Shown one piece after another: positions 26,101-33,826 of a stretch of DNA of 64,000 nucleotides; position 1 is the stretch's first letter, and every line of letters begins with the position of its first letter. The position numbers and the translations under genes were made by a program. The notes beneath the pieces are model-generated. The model was not told the origin of the DNA. It saw nothing but the letters and a program-made list of their open reading frames with translations, and made no database searches. Source of the stretch: Polyangium fumosum (GTDB lineage: Bacteria; Myxococcota_A; Polyangia; Polyangiales; Polyangiaceae); assembly GCF_005144585.1 (NCBI RefSeq), contig NZ_SSMQ01000050.1, positions 1 to 64,000 of the forward strand. The letters run 5' to 3'.

Positions 26101-28217
26101 GCGAGGTCGGGCTCGGGCTCGCCGAGACCCACGGCGACCCGGCGCTCCTCTGCAAGGTGACCCAGTCGTTCGCGACGTTCGCCGGGTATGCACATCCGCT
26201 GCGGCGGGTGGTCCCGCATTTCGCGCGGGCCCGGCAACTGAGCCTCCAGTCGGGCGAGCTCGTGTATGGCTCGTTCGCGTGTGTCTTCGTCCCGGTGACC
26301 CTCTTTCGGCTCGGCGATCCGCTCGACGTCGTGACCGCCGAGGCGCGTCGCAGCGCCGCCATCCTGAAGCGGATCCAGAACCCCATGTCGAGCGCGCAGC
26401 TCGTCGCGATCCAGCAGACGATCGCCTGCCTGCGGGGAGACACCGAGAGCCCCACGTCCTTCAACGACGGGACCTTCGACGAGGCGGCGTGGGTCGCGGG
26501 CCTCGATCCGGTCCTGATGGGATTCGTCCGGGTCCTCTATTTCACCTACAAGACGCTCACGCTCTTCCTGCATGACCGCCCCGAAGCGGCGCTCCCGCTC
26601 CTCGAAAGCGCCGAGGAGGCCGCGGGCGCGGTCGTGGGGCACCACTGGCCCACCGATTTGCCCTTTCATGCGAGCCTCGTGCTCGCCGCGGTGTACCCGG
26701 ACGCGAAGCCCGAAGAGAAACCACGCCTCCTCGATCGGCTCGTCCGGTACCGGGACAAGCTCGCCTCGCTCGCGGGCGCCTGCCCGGAGAACACCGCCCA
26801 CCGGCATGCCCTCGTCGCGGCCGAAATCGCGAGGCTCGAAGGGCGCCCGAGTGAGGCCATCGACGCCTACGAGCAGGCCCTCGCGCTGGCCGGCAAGCAC
26901 GGCTTTTCGCAGGACGAGGCGATCACGAACGAGCTGTATGGCCTCTTCTTCCTCGGGCGGGGACAATCGAAGAATGCCCGCACCTATTTGACCGAGGCCC
27001 ATTACGGCTACCTCCGCTGGGGGGCCACGATCAAGGTCGCGCAGCTCGAACGAAAACACAGGGCCCTGCTCTCCACGCCGGACGTCCCGTCCACCCCGAC
27101 CGTCGGGCCCGGCACGACGACCCTCTCGATCCGGTCGACGGTCGGCAAGCTGCTCGACCTGACGACGGCCGTCCGCGCCGCGCAGGCGCTCTCCGGCGAG
27201 ATCGTCCTGGATCAGCTCATCCAGCGGCTGATGCGCATCATCCTCGCCAATGCCGGGGCGGAGCGCGGCTTTTTGATCCTCGATCGCAACGGGGCGTGGG
27301 TCGTCGAGGCCCGGTTCCAGGTCAGCCCGGATCTCGTCGAGTCTCGGCTCGACACCCCCCTCGAAGCGCGCGCGGATCTGGCCCAATCCATCGTCCGTTA
27401 CGTGGCGCGCACGCAAGAGCCGCTCGTGCTGGAGAGCGCCACGCGTGACCCGCGCTTCGCGGCGGACGCGCACGTGCGGAGCGCCGCGCCCCAGAGCGTG
27501 CTCGCCGTCGCGCTGACCCACCAGGGCCGCTGCCGCGGCGTCCTGTACCTGGAGCACAACCGCACCGCGGGCGCGTTCGCCGAGGAGCGGCTGGAGTTCT
27601 TGCAGATGCTCTGCGCGCAGGCGGTCATCTCCATCGAAAACGCGATGCTTTATGACCGGCTGCAATCGATGGGCGCCGAGCTCCGGGAGCTCAACCAGCA
27701 CCTCGAACAGGGGATCGCCCGCCGCACCGAGGAGCTCTCCGCGGCCAAGGAGCGCCTGGAGCAGGAACTCGAAGAGCGCGCGCAGGCGGAGACCGCGCGC
27801 GCCGCGCTGCAGGAGGAGATCATCCAGATGCAAAGCGCGCGGCTCGACGAGCTCTCGATGCCGCTCATCCCGATCACGGAGGAGATCCTCGTGCTCCCCC
27901 TCATCGGGACGATGGACGCGCCGCGCGCCGAGGCGATGATGGAAGCGGTCCTCCACGGAGCCCAGGCGCACAGGACACGCACGGTCATCATCGACGTGAC
28001 GGGGATGAAGCGCGTCGACGCGCGCGCGGCCGGCGCCTTGCTCCAATCGGCGAGCGCGCTCCGCCTGATCGGCGCCGAAGTCGTCCTGACGGGCATGCGC
28101 CCGGACTTCGCGCGCGCGATTGTGGACCTCGACCTCGACCTCACCGCGATCGTGACCAAGGGGACGCTCCAGAGCGGCATTGCCTACGCCATGGGCCGCG
28201 CGCGCCGGCGGAATTGA
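23127..28217 (+). CDS. Giant Ser/Thr kinase-STAND ATPase-GAF-STAS protein
   Basis: The frame opens at a GTG at 23064, but the ATG at 23127 is chosen because the kinase fold then begins at once, as in related proteins; this gives 1696 residues. The kinase domain has a short glycine loop (EGPGVALYRG), VVLKV, HKD (Asp131), an intact DFG at 150-152 and APEQ. A STAND ATPase follows (Walker A GAAGVGKS from 330; FFIDDLQWAD), then a helical repeat region, a GAF domain (about 1350-1510), a coiled coil rich in Glu/Arg/Gln (about 1515-1575) and a C-terminal STAS domain (about 1583-1690). The STAS fold is of the RsbR/RsbS type, but the usual phosphoacceptor after Val-Asp is Ala1632. There is no histidine kinase module. 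Output is probably protein-protein binding. Confidence 0.92.
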   Translation: MDATLFIPNYSGLDKIHEGPGVALYRGLRENDRTPVVLKVTRGEHPHPRELARLRHEHALLRMLEGPGILKAHALLRHGAGLALVLEDTGGESLTLRLRRGPLDLRACLDIALALARILDGVHARGVIHKDVNPNNVLVGERPADVRLIDFGIATLLAHESAPAGGHAFLEGTLAYIAPEQTGLLRRTVDSRADLYSLGATIYEMLTGALPFDEQDPIDLVHSHAARMPVPPHERRHGIPDVVSAIVMKLLAKAAEDRYQQAAALAADLARCVEALDKGAIEPFELGRRDLRDTLTIPEKLYGREADVAALLSTFDRMSRGGAEIVLLAGAAGVGKSVLVQEVQRALALRGGNLVAGKFDALRRDMPFSAFIQIFREIVKGVLSEPPDRFEERRSALLAALGQGGALLIDLVPELERVIGPQPPAPPAGPVEAQNRLGMLMQSFVRALSSPQRLLVFFIDDLQWADAASLWLMRLLTTDPAGSAVMLLGAYRDTEVDETHPLRMTLREIRKQGVIPTELAIRPLDEESLVRLLGDTFPRSDPARLRTLAGQLGAKTGGNPFFLSQLLLALHRDGLFRVDRAEGKWSWDDAEIAAAPIADNVADLMAARLGQLDLRAQQMVSLAACIGREFDLSTLHAIAGEPPGRVAASLWPALREGYLVPLDQDYLLLPTSDDVEVPSVASGFPPPDGMGIGGETPINARYRFLHDRVEQAAYALAPAEVRAKVHLRIGRRLHHALGEGARPEELFEAARQFNAGATHIKDAEEKRTVARLDLQAGRAARGQGAYSEAAAFLAAGVALVHDEGWIDEDDLTFSLLRDQAECEAMAGRTAQADVLIDRILARAVRAWQRADAYGVRVIMYTSLGRFSEAMDAGRAALALLGVDLPPTPEEAEEMATREVERIDHLLAEGGAAALLASPELTDPEELAAARILPDLLVPAYCIDIRFWKLVLATQTSRGMTRGHCGSTAQSYVSYGFYLAGALGRYAESRVFGEVGLGLAETHGDPALLCKVTQSFATFAGYAHPLRRVVPHFARARQLSLQSGELVYGSFACVFVPVTLFRLGDPLDVVTAEARRSAAILKRIQNPMSSAQLVAIQQTIACLRGDTESPTSFNDGTFDEAAWVAGLDPVLMGFVRVLYFTYKTLTLFLHDRPEAALPLLESAEEAAGAVVGHHWPTDLPFHASLVLAAVYPDAKPEEKPRLLDRLVRYRDKLASLAGACPENTAHRHALVAAEIARLEGRPSEAIDAYEQALALAGKHGFSQDEAITNELYGLFFLGRGQSKNARTYLTEAHYGYLRWGATIKVAQLERKHRALLSTPDVPSTPTVGPGTTTLSIRSTVGKLLDLTTAVRAAQALSGEIVLDQLIQRLMRIILANAGAERGFLILDRNGAWVVEARFQVSPDLVESRLDTPLEARADLAQSIVRYVARTQEPLVLESATRDPRFAADAHVRSAAPQSVLAVALTHQGRCRGVLYLEHNRTAGAFAEERLEFLQMLCAQAVISIENAMLYDRLQSMGAELRELNQHLEQGIARRTEELSAAKERLEQELEERAQAETARAALQEEIIQMQSARLDELSMPLIPITEEILVLPLIGTMDAPRAEAMMEAVLHGAQAHRTRTVIIDVTGMKRVDARAAGALLQSASALRLIGAEVVLTGMRPDFARAIVDLDLDLTAIVTKGTLQSGIAYAMGRARRRN

Positions 28218-28262
28218 TCACGGCGAAGAGGCCCGGGGGGAACGTAAGACACCTTCCCTGTT

Positions 28263-28488
28263 GACCCGGTCGCCGACCCCCTCGACCCGGTCACCCGACC
28301 CCCTCCAACCGGTCGTGCGACCCCCTCCAACCGATCGCCGACCCCCTCGACCCGATCGCCGACGCCTTCGACCCGATCGCCGACGCCTTCGACCCGGTCG
28401 TGTGATCCCTTCGACCCGGTCGTGTGATCCCTTCGACCCGGTCGTGTGACCCCTTCGACCCGGTCGTGGGACCCCCTCGAACCGGTCC
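28263..28488. repeat. 21/22-bp degenerate tandem array, about ten copies
   Basis: About ten head-to-tail copies of a GACCCGGTCGnnnGACCCCnTC-type unit run from 28263 to 28488, with unit length switching between 20 and 22 bp. The central four copies (about 28394-28480) are nearly identical, and the outer ones are more diverged. It lies in the 341 bases between the kinase-STAS gene and the MopE-type lipoprotein gene. Length changes break every reading frame, so it is not coding, and there are no spacers. Confidence 0.88.
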
Positions 28489-28522
28489 GACGTAGGGAGC
28501 AAGCCCTCGCCATCCATCTGGA

Positions 28523-28552
28523 TTGCGTGCCGCGCGTATGAACCCTTATAGT
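28523..28552 (+). promoter_or_regulatory. Possible sigma-70 type promoter just before the MopE-type lipoprotein
   Basis: A TTGCGT hexamer (28523-28528) and a TATAGT hexamer (28547-28552) are separated by 18 bases. The expected transcription start would fall at or next to the ATG at 28559, implying a leaderless or near-leaderless message. The evidence is two hexamers and their spacing only. Confidence 0.4.
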
Positions 28553-28558
28553 GCAGGA

Positions 28559-29545
28559 ATGCAACGTTCTTATGCACTTCAGCTCGCCGCCGTCCTGTTC
28601 GTGTTCGCCTCTGGCTGCGAACAAAGCGGCGGGACCGCGACCGGCGGCGCCGGCGCGAGCACGACCGGCTCGGGACAAGGCGGCAGCGCTGGACAGGGTG
28701 GTGCCGGACAAGGCGGCATCGGACAAGGCGGCGCCGGACAAGGCGGCGACAACGTCGGGGGCATGTTCGTCGGCAGTGGCGGCGCGGGTGGCTCCGGCGG
28801 GGGCGGGCCCGAGGTGTGCGACGGCATCGACAACGACGGCGACGGCGTGATCGACAACGTCGACGTGGGCAACGACGGCATCTGCGATTGTCTGCGCATC
28901 GCGACGCTCGGCCTGCCCGGCCAGTGGGGCAATGGTGATGTCTTCGCCACGTGGCTCGACACCCGAAGCGACAATGGAGCCGTCTCCCTGAACGACCAGG
29001 TGCTCACGAAGGACCTGCTCGACAAATACCAGGTCATCGTCGCGCAGAACCTGAACGAGCTGAACCGCACGTATTCGGAGGCCGAGGTCGCGGCGCTCGG
29101 CGCGTGGGTGAAGGCGGGGGGCGGCTTCATGACGCTCATCGGTTATGCCGACCCGAACGAGCGGACGAACGTGAACACGCTCCTCGGCGCCTTCGGCATG
29201 AGCTACGGCGCGCAGCAGATCCTCCCGCAGGCCGGGGGCTCGACCATCCCCGTCTCGACCTGGGTGGCGCACCCCGTGACGAACGGCGTGACGCAGATCG
29301 GCATCGACAATGGATATCCGGTCGAGGGAATGGGCCAGACGCTCGCGTCGGAGCAAGGGCACGACGTGCTCAAGGCGCAGGACGTGGAGAACGGCCACGT
29401 GCTCATGTGGGGCGACGAATGGATCACGTACGACTCCGAGTGGACGGGGCACCCGGAATACCAGGTCGAGCTGTTCTGGTTGAATGCGATCAAGTGGCTG
29501 ACACCCGCGAAGAACTGCCAGGTGGACATTCCGGCGCCGAACTGA
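28559..29545 (+). CDS. Lipoprotein with MopE-type metal-binding motif and ThuA/DUF4350-like domain
   Basis: The ATG at 28559 gives a clean lipoprotein signal (about 20 residues ending Ala-Ser-Gly-Cys); upstream in-frame starts at 28523 (TTG) and 28538 (ATG) only lengthen its positive end. A linker of repeated GQGG(A/S) units (about 20-85) leads to the acidic CDGIDNDGDGVID motif (about 88-100), the Ca/metal-binding repeat of MopE-like myxobacterial proteins. The remaining about 220 residues form an alpha/beta domain with KYQVIVAQNL, GGGFMTLIGYA and a C-terminal NGHVLMWGDEW segment, resembling class I amidotransferase-like (ThuA or DUF4350) folds. The linker composition and lipid anchor suggest the cell surface. 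Its ligand is unknown. Confidence 0.85.
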   Translation: MQRSYALQLAAVLFVFASGCEQSGGTATGGAGASTTGSGQGGSAGQGGAGQGGIGQGGAGQGGDNVGGMFVGSGGAGGSGGGGPEVCDGIDNDGDGVIDNVDVGNDGICDCLRIATLGLPGQWGNGDVFATWLDTRSDNGAVSLNDQVLTKDLLDKYQVIVAQNLNELNRTYSEAEVAALGAWVKAGGGFMTLIGYADPNERTNVNTLLGAFGMSYGAQQILPQAGGSTIPVSTWVAHPVTNGVTQIGIDNGYPVEGMGQTLASEQGHDVLKAQDVENGHVLMWGDEWITYDSEWTGHPEYQVELFWLNAIKWLTPAKNCQVDIPAPN

Positions 29546-29889
29546 CGCAGGCCCCTCCGGCGTCCTCGTTCCTCGTTCCTCCCCCCGCCGCACGTCGAGC
29601 CTCCGCCCTCGCTTCCGCCTCGATACGAACCAGGCGACCGGTATCGTCGACCCTGACGTCGAGCCCGGCAGCGACGCCTCTCTCGCGTCCTGGGAACGGA
29701 CAAAGAGACGATACGACAACCGGCGACGTGCTACGAGATACCGTAGCGGTCATGTCGAAGCGATGCCGAAACTCCCGTGCGAGGCACGACGAGGAGCCTG
29801 CGCTGTTCGACCGCCTGTCTCCGGTGGCCTGGAGGGGTCACGGCGAGGAAACGGGCGAGCGTCGCGGTTGATGGCGAGAGGGGGAGGTG
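29546..29889. other. Intergenic stretch with one short dyad
   Basis: These 344 bases separate the MopE-type lipoprotein and the membrane histidine kinase. No plausible gene is seen. The only structure noticed is a GCTAC-N8-GTAGC dyad at 29730-29747, which could be a regulatory half-site pair. A purine-rich GAGAGGGGGAGG run just before the next start is a likely ribosome site. Confidence 0.5.
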
Positions 29890-32800
29890 ATGAGCACGAA
29901 GGGCGACACCGAATCTTGCAGCCGGCTCATCGCATTGTACCAGAAAGCATCGATGGCATTCGGGGTCGCCGTGCTCGTGATCGCGGTGCTCGTGATGATG
30001 GGCTGGGCGTTCGGCGTGGAGGAGCTGACGCGCGTCAGGATGCACTTCCCGTCGATGAAGGTGAACACGGCGGTCTCGTTCGCATGGATGGGGCTCGCCC
30101 TCCTCGTGCTCCACGCAGAACGAGCCAAGGGTCGCTCGAAAGGCAAAACCATTCTCCTCTTGCTCTGCGGGGGCCTCGTGACCTGCCTGGCCGCCGTGAC
30201 GCTCGCCGAGTACCTGTGCGGGCTCGCTCTTCCCCTCGACGAGGCGCTCGTCGCCGATGCGGCCTCCGCCCTTTCCCCGACCTCGCCGGGGCGCATGGCG
30301 CCGATCACGGCGCTGAAGTTCTTGTCGCTCGGCGTGGCGCTGCTCATCCAGCATTTCTCCAAGCGCCGGAACTGGCCGTGGCAAATCCCGGTCCTCCTGG
30401 GCCTGTTCCTCTCCATGCTGGGGCTGCTCGGATATCTGTACGGCGTCCACGCCATGGTCACGTTTTTCCCTTACCCCTCCGTGGCGATTCACACGGAGAT
30501 TGCGTTCACGCTGCTCTCGCTCGGCCTGCTCTTCGCCCGACCTCGCGTCGGCGTCATGTCCATCTTCGTGAGCGACAAGCCCGGGGGCGTGCTGGCAAAA
30601 CGAATGCTGCCCGCGGCCCTGCTGACGCTGGTGGTGCTCGGCCTCCTCGTGCAACTGGGGAGCACCCACCACATCTTCGATCTGGGCTTCTCGGTCGTGC
30701 TCATCGTCGCGCTCGGAACGACCGTCGTGTCCGCCATCCTGTGGCGGCTCTCGGAGAAGCTCGATCGACTGGACGGCGCGCGGGAGAGGGCCGCCTATCA
30801 CTGGAAGCTCATGATCGACCACGCCGCCGGCGCCGTCGCGATGTTCGATCGGGAGATGAAGTATCTCTGGGTGAGCCGTCGATGGATCTCCGACTATCGC
30901 CTGGAGACGGTGGACTGCGTGGGCAAGTCTCATTACGAGGTCTTCCCCGAAGTCCCCGACAGGTGGAAAGACGTGCACCGTCGCTGCCTCGCCGGCGCGG
31001 TCGAGCGCTGCGACGAGGATCGCTTCGAGCGGGCCGACGGGACCGTCACGTGGCTCCGGTGGGAGGTCCGCCCCTGGCACGAGGACGGCGACGAGATCGG
31101 CGGCATTCTGATGTTCACCGAGAACATCACGCAGAGGAAGTTCGCGGAGGACGCGCTGAAAAAGGCGAACGCGGAGCTCGAGAGGCGGGTCGAGCAGCGT
31201 ACGCAGCAGGTGGCGCTTCAAGCGGAGATCCTGCACAACATGGCCGAAGGAGCTTGCCTGGTGAAGGCCTCCGACGGGTCGATCGTCCACACGAACCCGA
31301 AATTCGAGGCCATGTTCGGGTATGCCCCCGGAGAGCTCATCGGGCGGCACGTCTCGATGCTGAATTTCGAGGACATCGCCGGAGGCGCGCAGGAGCTCGC
31401 GCAGCGGCTCGTGGCGACCATTCTCGCGCAAAACGTCACGACCTACGAGATCCAGAACGTCCGGAAGGACGGGACGCCCTTCTGGTGTCGCGTCACGGCG
31501 TCGCGGTTCCGCCACCCCGAGCACGGGCTCGTCCTCGTCGCCGTGCACGAGGACATCACCGACAAGAGAAGGAGCGAGGAGGCGCTCCGGCGCAGCGAGC
31601 AGAGGTATCGTGATCTCGTCGAGCTCGCGGCCGACGGGATCTTCGTCGTCGACGCGGCGGGGCGCTGCATCGACGTGAATGGCGCGGGGTGCGGGATGCT
31701 CGGCCTCTCCCGGGACGAGCTCGTCGGGACGGCGCTGCTCGACAGGATCGCGCCCGAGGCCGCGTCACGCTTCGAAGCCGCCCTGAGGCGCCTGGCGGAG
31801 CCCGGAACCGTCGACGTCGCCGAATGGGATCTGCGAAAGAAGGACGGCAGTTATCTGCCGGTCGAGATCAGCGCCAAGTTTTCCCCCGATGGGAGGCTCT
31901 TGAGCTTCGTTCGCGACATCAGCGAGCGAAAACGGGCGGAGCGCGCGCGCGAGGTGGCCGAGAGGCGTTATCGAAGCCTCGTGGAGAGCGCCCACGACGC
32001 GATCGTCGTCGTCGACGCCCGGGGGTGCATCACGCTCGTGAACAAGCAGATCGCGTCCCTGTTCGGATACGAGCCCGAGGAGGTGATCGATCAGCCGGTA
32101 GAGATGTTGATCCCCGAGCGGTATCGGGAGCACGTCGAGCACAGGACCGCCTATGTCGCAGATCCCCACGCGCGCCCCATGGGGGCGGGTCTCGATCTTT
32201 ATGCCGCACGAAGAGACGGGAGCGAGTTCCCCATCGACGTCTCCCTGAGCCCCGTGCTCGTCGACGGCGAGCTGCAGGTGACCGCGATCATCCGCGATGT
32301 CACCGCACGAAAGAACATCGAGACGCAGCTCCGTGAGGCCATTCGAACACGGGAAGACGTCGTGGCCATCGTGTCGCACGATCTGAAGAACCCGCTCTCG
32401 GCCATCCTGATGAACGCGCGTCTGCTGAAGAGGCTCCGCCCCAACGATCCGGACGTGCGGGCACGGCTCTCGAAGATCGCAGACAGCGTCGACCGCTCGG
32501 CGATGGTCATGCAACGGCTGATCATGAGCATCCTGGACTTCGCCAAGATCCAATCGGGGACCTTCGTCGTGGAGCCCGAGGTCCACGACATCCGCGCCAT
32601 CGTGGGCATCTGCTGCGAATCGATCGAGGCCCTCGCGGCCGCGAGGTCGATTCACGTCACCCACGAGCTCGATCCCGACCTGCCGCGTATCCTCGCGGAC
32701 CACGATCGAATCCTGCAAGTCTTCTCGAACCTCCTGGGAAACGCGATCAAGTTCACGCCGGAGGGAGGCGTCGTCACGGTCCACGCCCATCGCTTGGATC

Positions 32801-33051
32801 GATACATCGAGATCTGCGTCTCGGATACGGGCCCCGGCATCCCCGACGCGCAACTGCCCCACCTCTTCGAGCGGTACTGGCAGGCCAAGGAGTCCGCGAG
32901 GCTCGGCTCCGGATTGGGCCTGGCCATCGCCAAGGGGATCGTCGAAGCCCACGGCGGGAGGATCTGGGCCGAGAGCACGCTCGGGCATGGCAGCACGTTC
33001 CATTTCACCGTGCCGACGGCCGAGGCGGCAAGATCACGCGCCAGCGCTTGA
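29890..33051 (+). CDS. Membrane-anchored multi-PAS sensor histidine kinase
   Basis: A 1053-residue protein; a GTG three bases upstream is an equally possible start, since GGGGAGGTG overlaps both. The N-terminus holds about seven to eight hydrophobic helices (about 15-280), MASE-like. Four PAS/PAC units follow (about 300-425, 440-560, 565-690 and 695-815; for example DITERK-type and DISERKRAE PAC ends), then HisKA with SHDLKNP around His830 and HATPase with N-box NLLGNAIKF, DTGPGIP and GSGLGLAI. The SHDLKNP form of the H-box differs from the SHELRT of the other kinases here. It should sense a membrane-linked cue such as redox state or a hydrophobic ligand. No response regulator is next to it; a small outer-membrane-like protein follows. 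Confidence 0.93.
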   Translation: MSTKGDTESCSRLIALYQKASMAFGVAVLVIAVLVMMGWAFGVEELTRVRMHFPSMKVNTAVSFAWMGLALLVLHAERAKGRSKGKTILLLLCGGLVTCLAAVTLAEYLCGLALPLDEALVADAASALSPTSPGRMAPITALKFLSLGVALLIQHFSKRRNWPWQIPVLLGLFLSMLGLLGYLYGVHAMVTFFPYPSVAIHTEIAFTLLSLGLLFARPRVGVMSIFVSDKPGGVLAKRMLPAALLTLVVLGLLVQLGSTHHIFDLGFSVVLIVALGTTVVSAILWRLSEKLDRLDGARERAAYHWKLMIDHAAGAVAMFDREMKYLWVSRRWISDYRLETVDCVGKSHYEVFPEVPDRWKDVHRRCLAGAVERCDEDRFERADGTVTWLRWEVRPWHEDGDEIGGILMFTENITQRKFAEDALKKANAELERRVEQRTQQVALQAEILHNMAEGACLVKASDGSIVHTNPKFEAMFGYAPGELIGRHVSMLNFEDIAGGAQELAQRLVATILAQNVTTYEIQNVRKDGTPFWCRVTASRFRHPEHGLVLVAVHEDITDKRRSEEALRRSEQRYRDLVELAADGIFVVDAAGRCIDVNGAGCGMLGLSRDELVGTALLDRIAPEAASRFEAALRRLAEPGTVDVAEWDLRKKDGSYLPVEISAKFSPDGRLLSFVRDISERKRAERAREVAERRYRSLVESAHDAIVVVDARGCITLVNKQIASLFGYEPEEVIDQPVEMLIPERYREHVEHRTAYVADPHARPMGAGLDLYAARRDGSEFPIDVSLSPVLVDGELQVTAIIRDVTARKNIETQLREAIRTREDVVAIVSHDLKNPLSAILMNARLLKRLRPNDPDVRARLSKIADSVDRSAMVMQRLIMSILDFAKIQSGTFVVEPEVHDIRAIVGICCESIEALAAARSIHVTHELDPDLPRILADHDRILQVFSNLLGNAIKFTPEGGVVTVHAHRLDRYIEICVSDTGPGIPDAQLPHLFERYWQAKESARLGSGLGLAIAKGIVEAHGGRIWAESTLGHGSTFHFTVPTAEAARSRASA

Positions 33052-33196
33052 GCGCCTCGTCGCCCCCAGAGCGCCCCTCGTCAGCGGATTCCCACGGCTC
33101 GTCGGATGAGCGTCGCTGGTCACACGGCTGCCCACATTCTTCGGGGACGAGCTTCCTTTCCGCAGCCCGGAATGGATCCCTTCTGGAGGTGTTCCG

Positions 33197-33820
33197 ATGA
33201 CTCGTCTTCGAATTGCGCAGTTCGCTTCCGCGCTCCTCGGCTTCTTCGCGCTCTTGCCTGCGGCTTCGGCCCGCGACAAGGGACATCGGTTCGTCGCGAC
33301 GGTGCACGGGGGCGCGGGGACCGAGGCGGCGGTCGGCGGCACCCTGGAGCTTCGGCTCCTCGACGCCATCTGCCTGGGCGGCACCTTCGATTATGGCGTC
33401 AACTATGCCGGCACCTACGGCTCGTATCGGTACCTGGGGCCGGCCGTGCACGGGAGCTGGTCCATCAAGTTTGCGGACATCTTCGAGCTCCGGCCCTTCT
33501 TCGGCGCGCGGTTCCCGCTCGACCTCCAGACCGTGGACGCGCCCGATTACAAGATCGTGGACAACCATACCGTCGCGTTCACGACCGGGCTCCGCACGGC
33601 GTTCATCCTCGACTTCTTCGTGATCGGATTGCAAGCCGATTTCACGCCCCACGGCGTCACCTGGCAGCACCTCGCGACGGGCAAGCAGATGAAGGAAGAC
33701 GAATACTTCTTCCGCGGCTCGTTCGTCCTCGGCGTCGCATTCGGGCCGGACAAGAAGGAAGGATACGAAGGGCGTCAGAGCGCGCAGTCGAGGCGGAGCC
33801 GGTTCTGGACGGCGTTTTAG
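33197..33820 (+). CDS. Small outer-membrane beta-barrel-like protein
   Basis: The start is fixed by a strong GGAGGTG ribosome site at 33185-33191. The 207-residue product has a signal peptide (about 1-25, ending Ala-Ala-Ser-Ala) and alternating hydrophobic/polar strands with Gly and aromatic girdle residues (LRLLDAICLGGTFDYG, RYLGPAVHGSWSI, FFVIGLQADF), as in small outer-membrane barrels. No family is recognised with certainty. The C-terminus ends in Trp-Thr-Ala-Phe, with a terminal Phe as in many barrel proteins. It may be expressed with the upstream sensor kinase, 145 bases away. Confidence 0.72.
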   Translation: MTRLRIAQFASALLGFFALLPAASARDKGHRFVATVHGGAGTEAAVGGTLELRLLDAICLGGTFDYGVNYAGTYGSYRYLGPAVHGSWSIKFADIFELRPFFGARFPLDLQTVDAPDYKIVDNHTVAFTTGLRTAFILDFFVIGLQADFTPHGVTWQHLATGKQMKEDEYFFRGSFVLGVAFGPDKKEGYEGRQSAQSRRSRFWTAF

Positions 33821-33826
33821 CGGCGG

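Noticed and set aside
25074-28046. 990-codon minus-strand frame
   Set aside because: Shadow of the kinase-STAS gene, with no recognisable domain and skewed composition.
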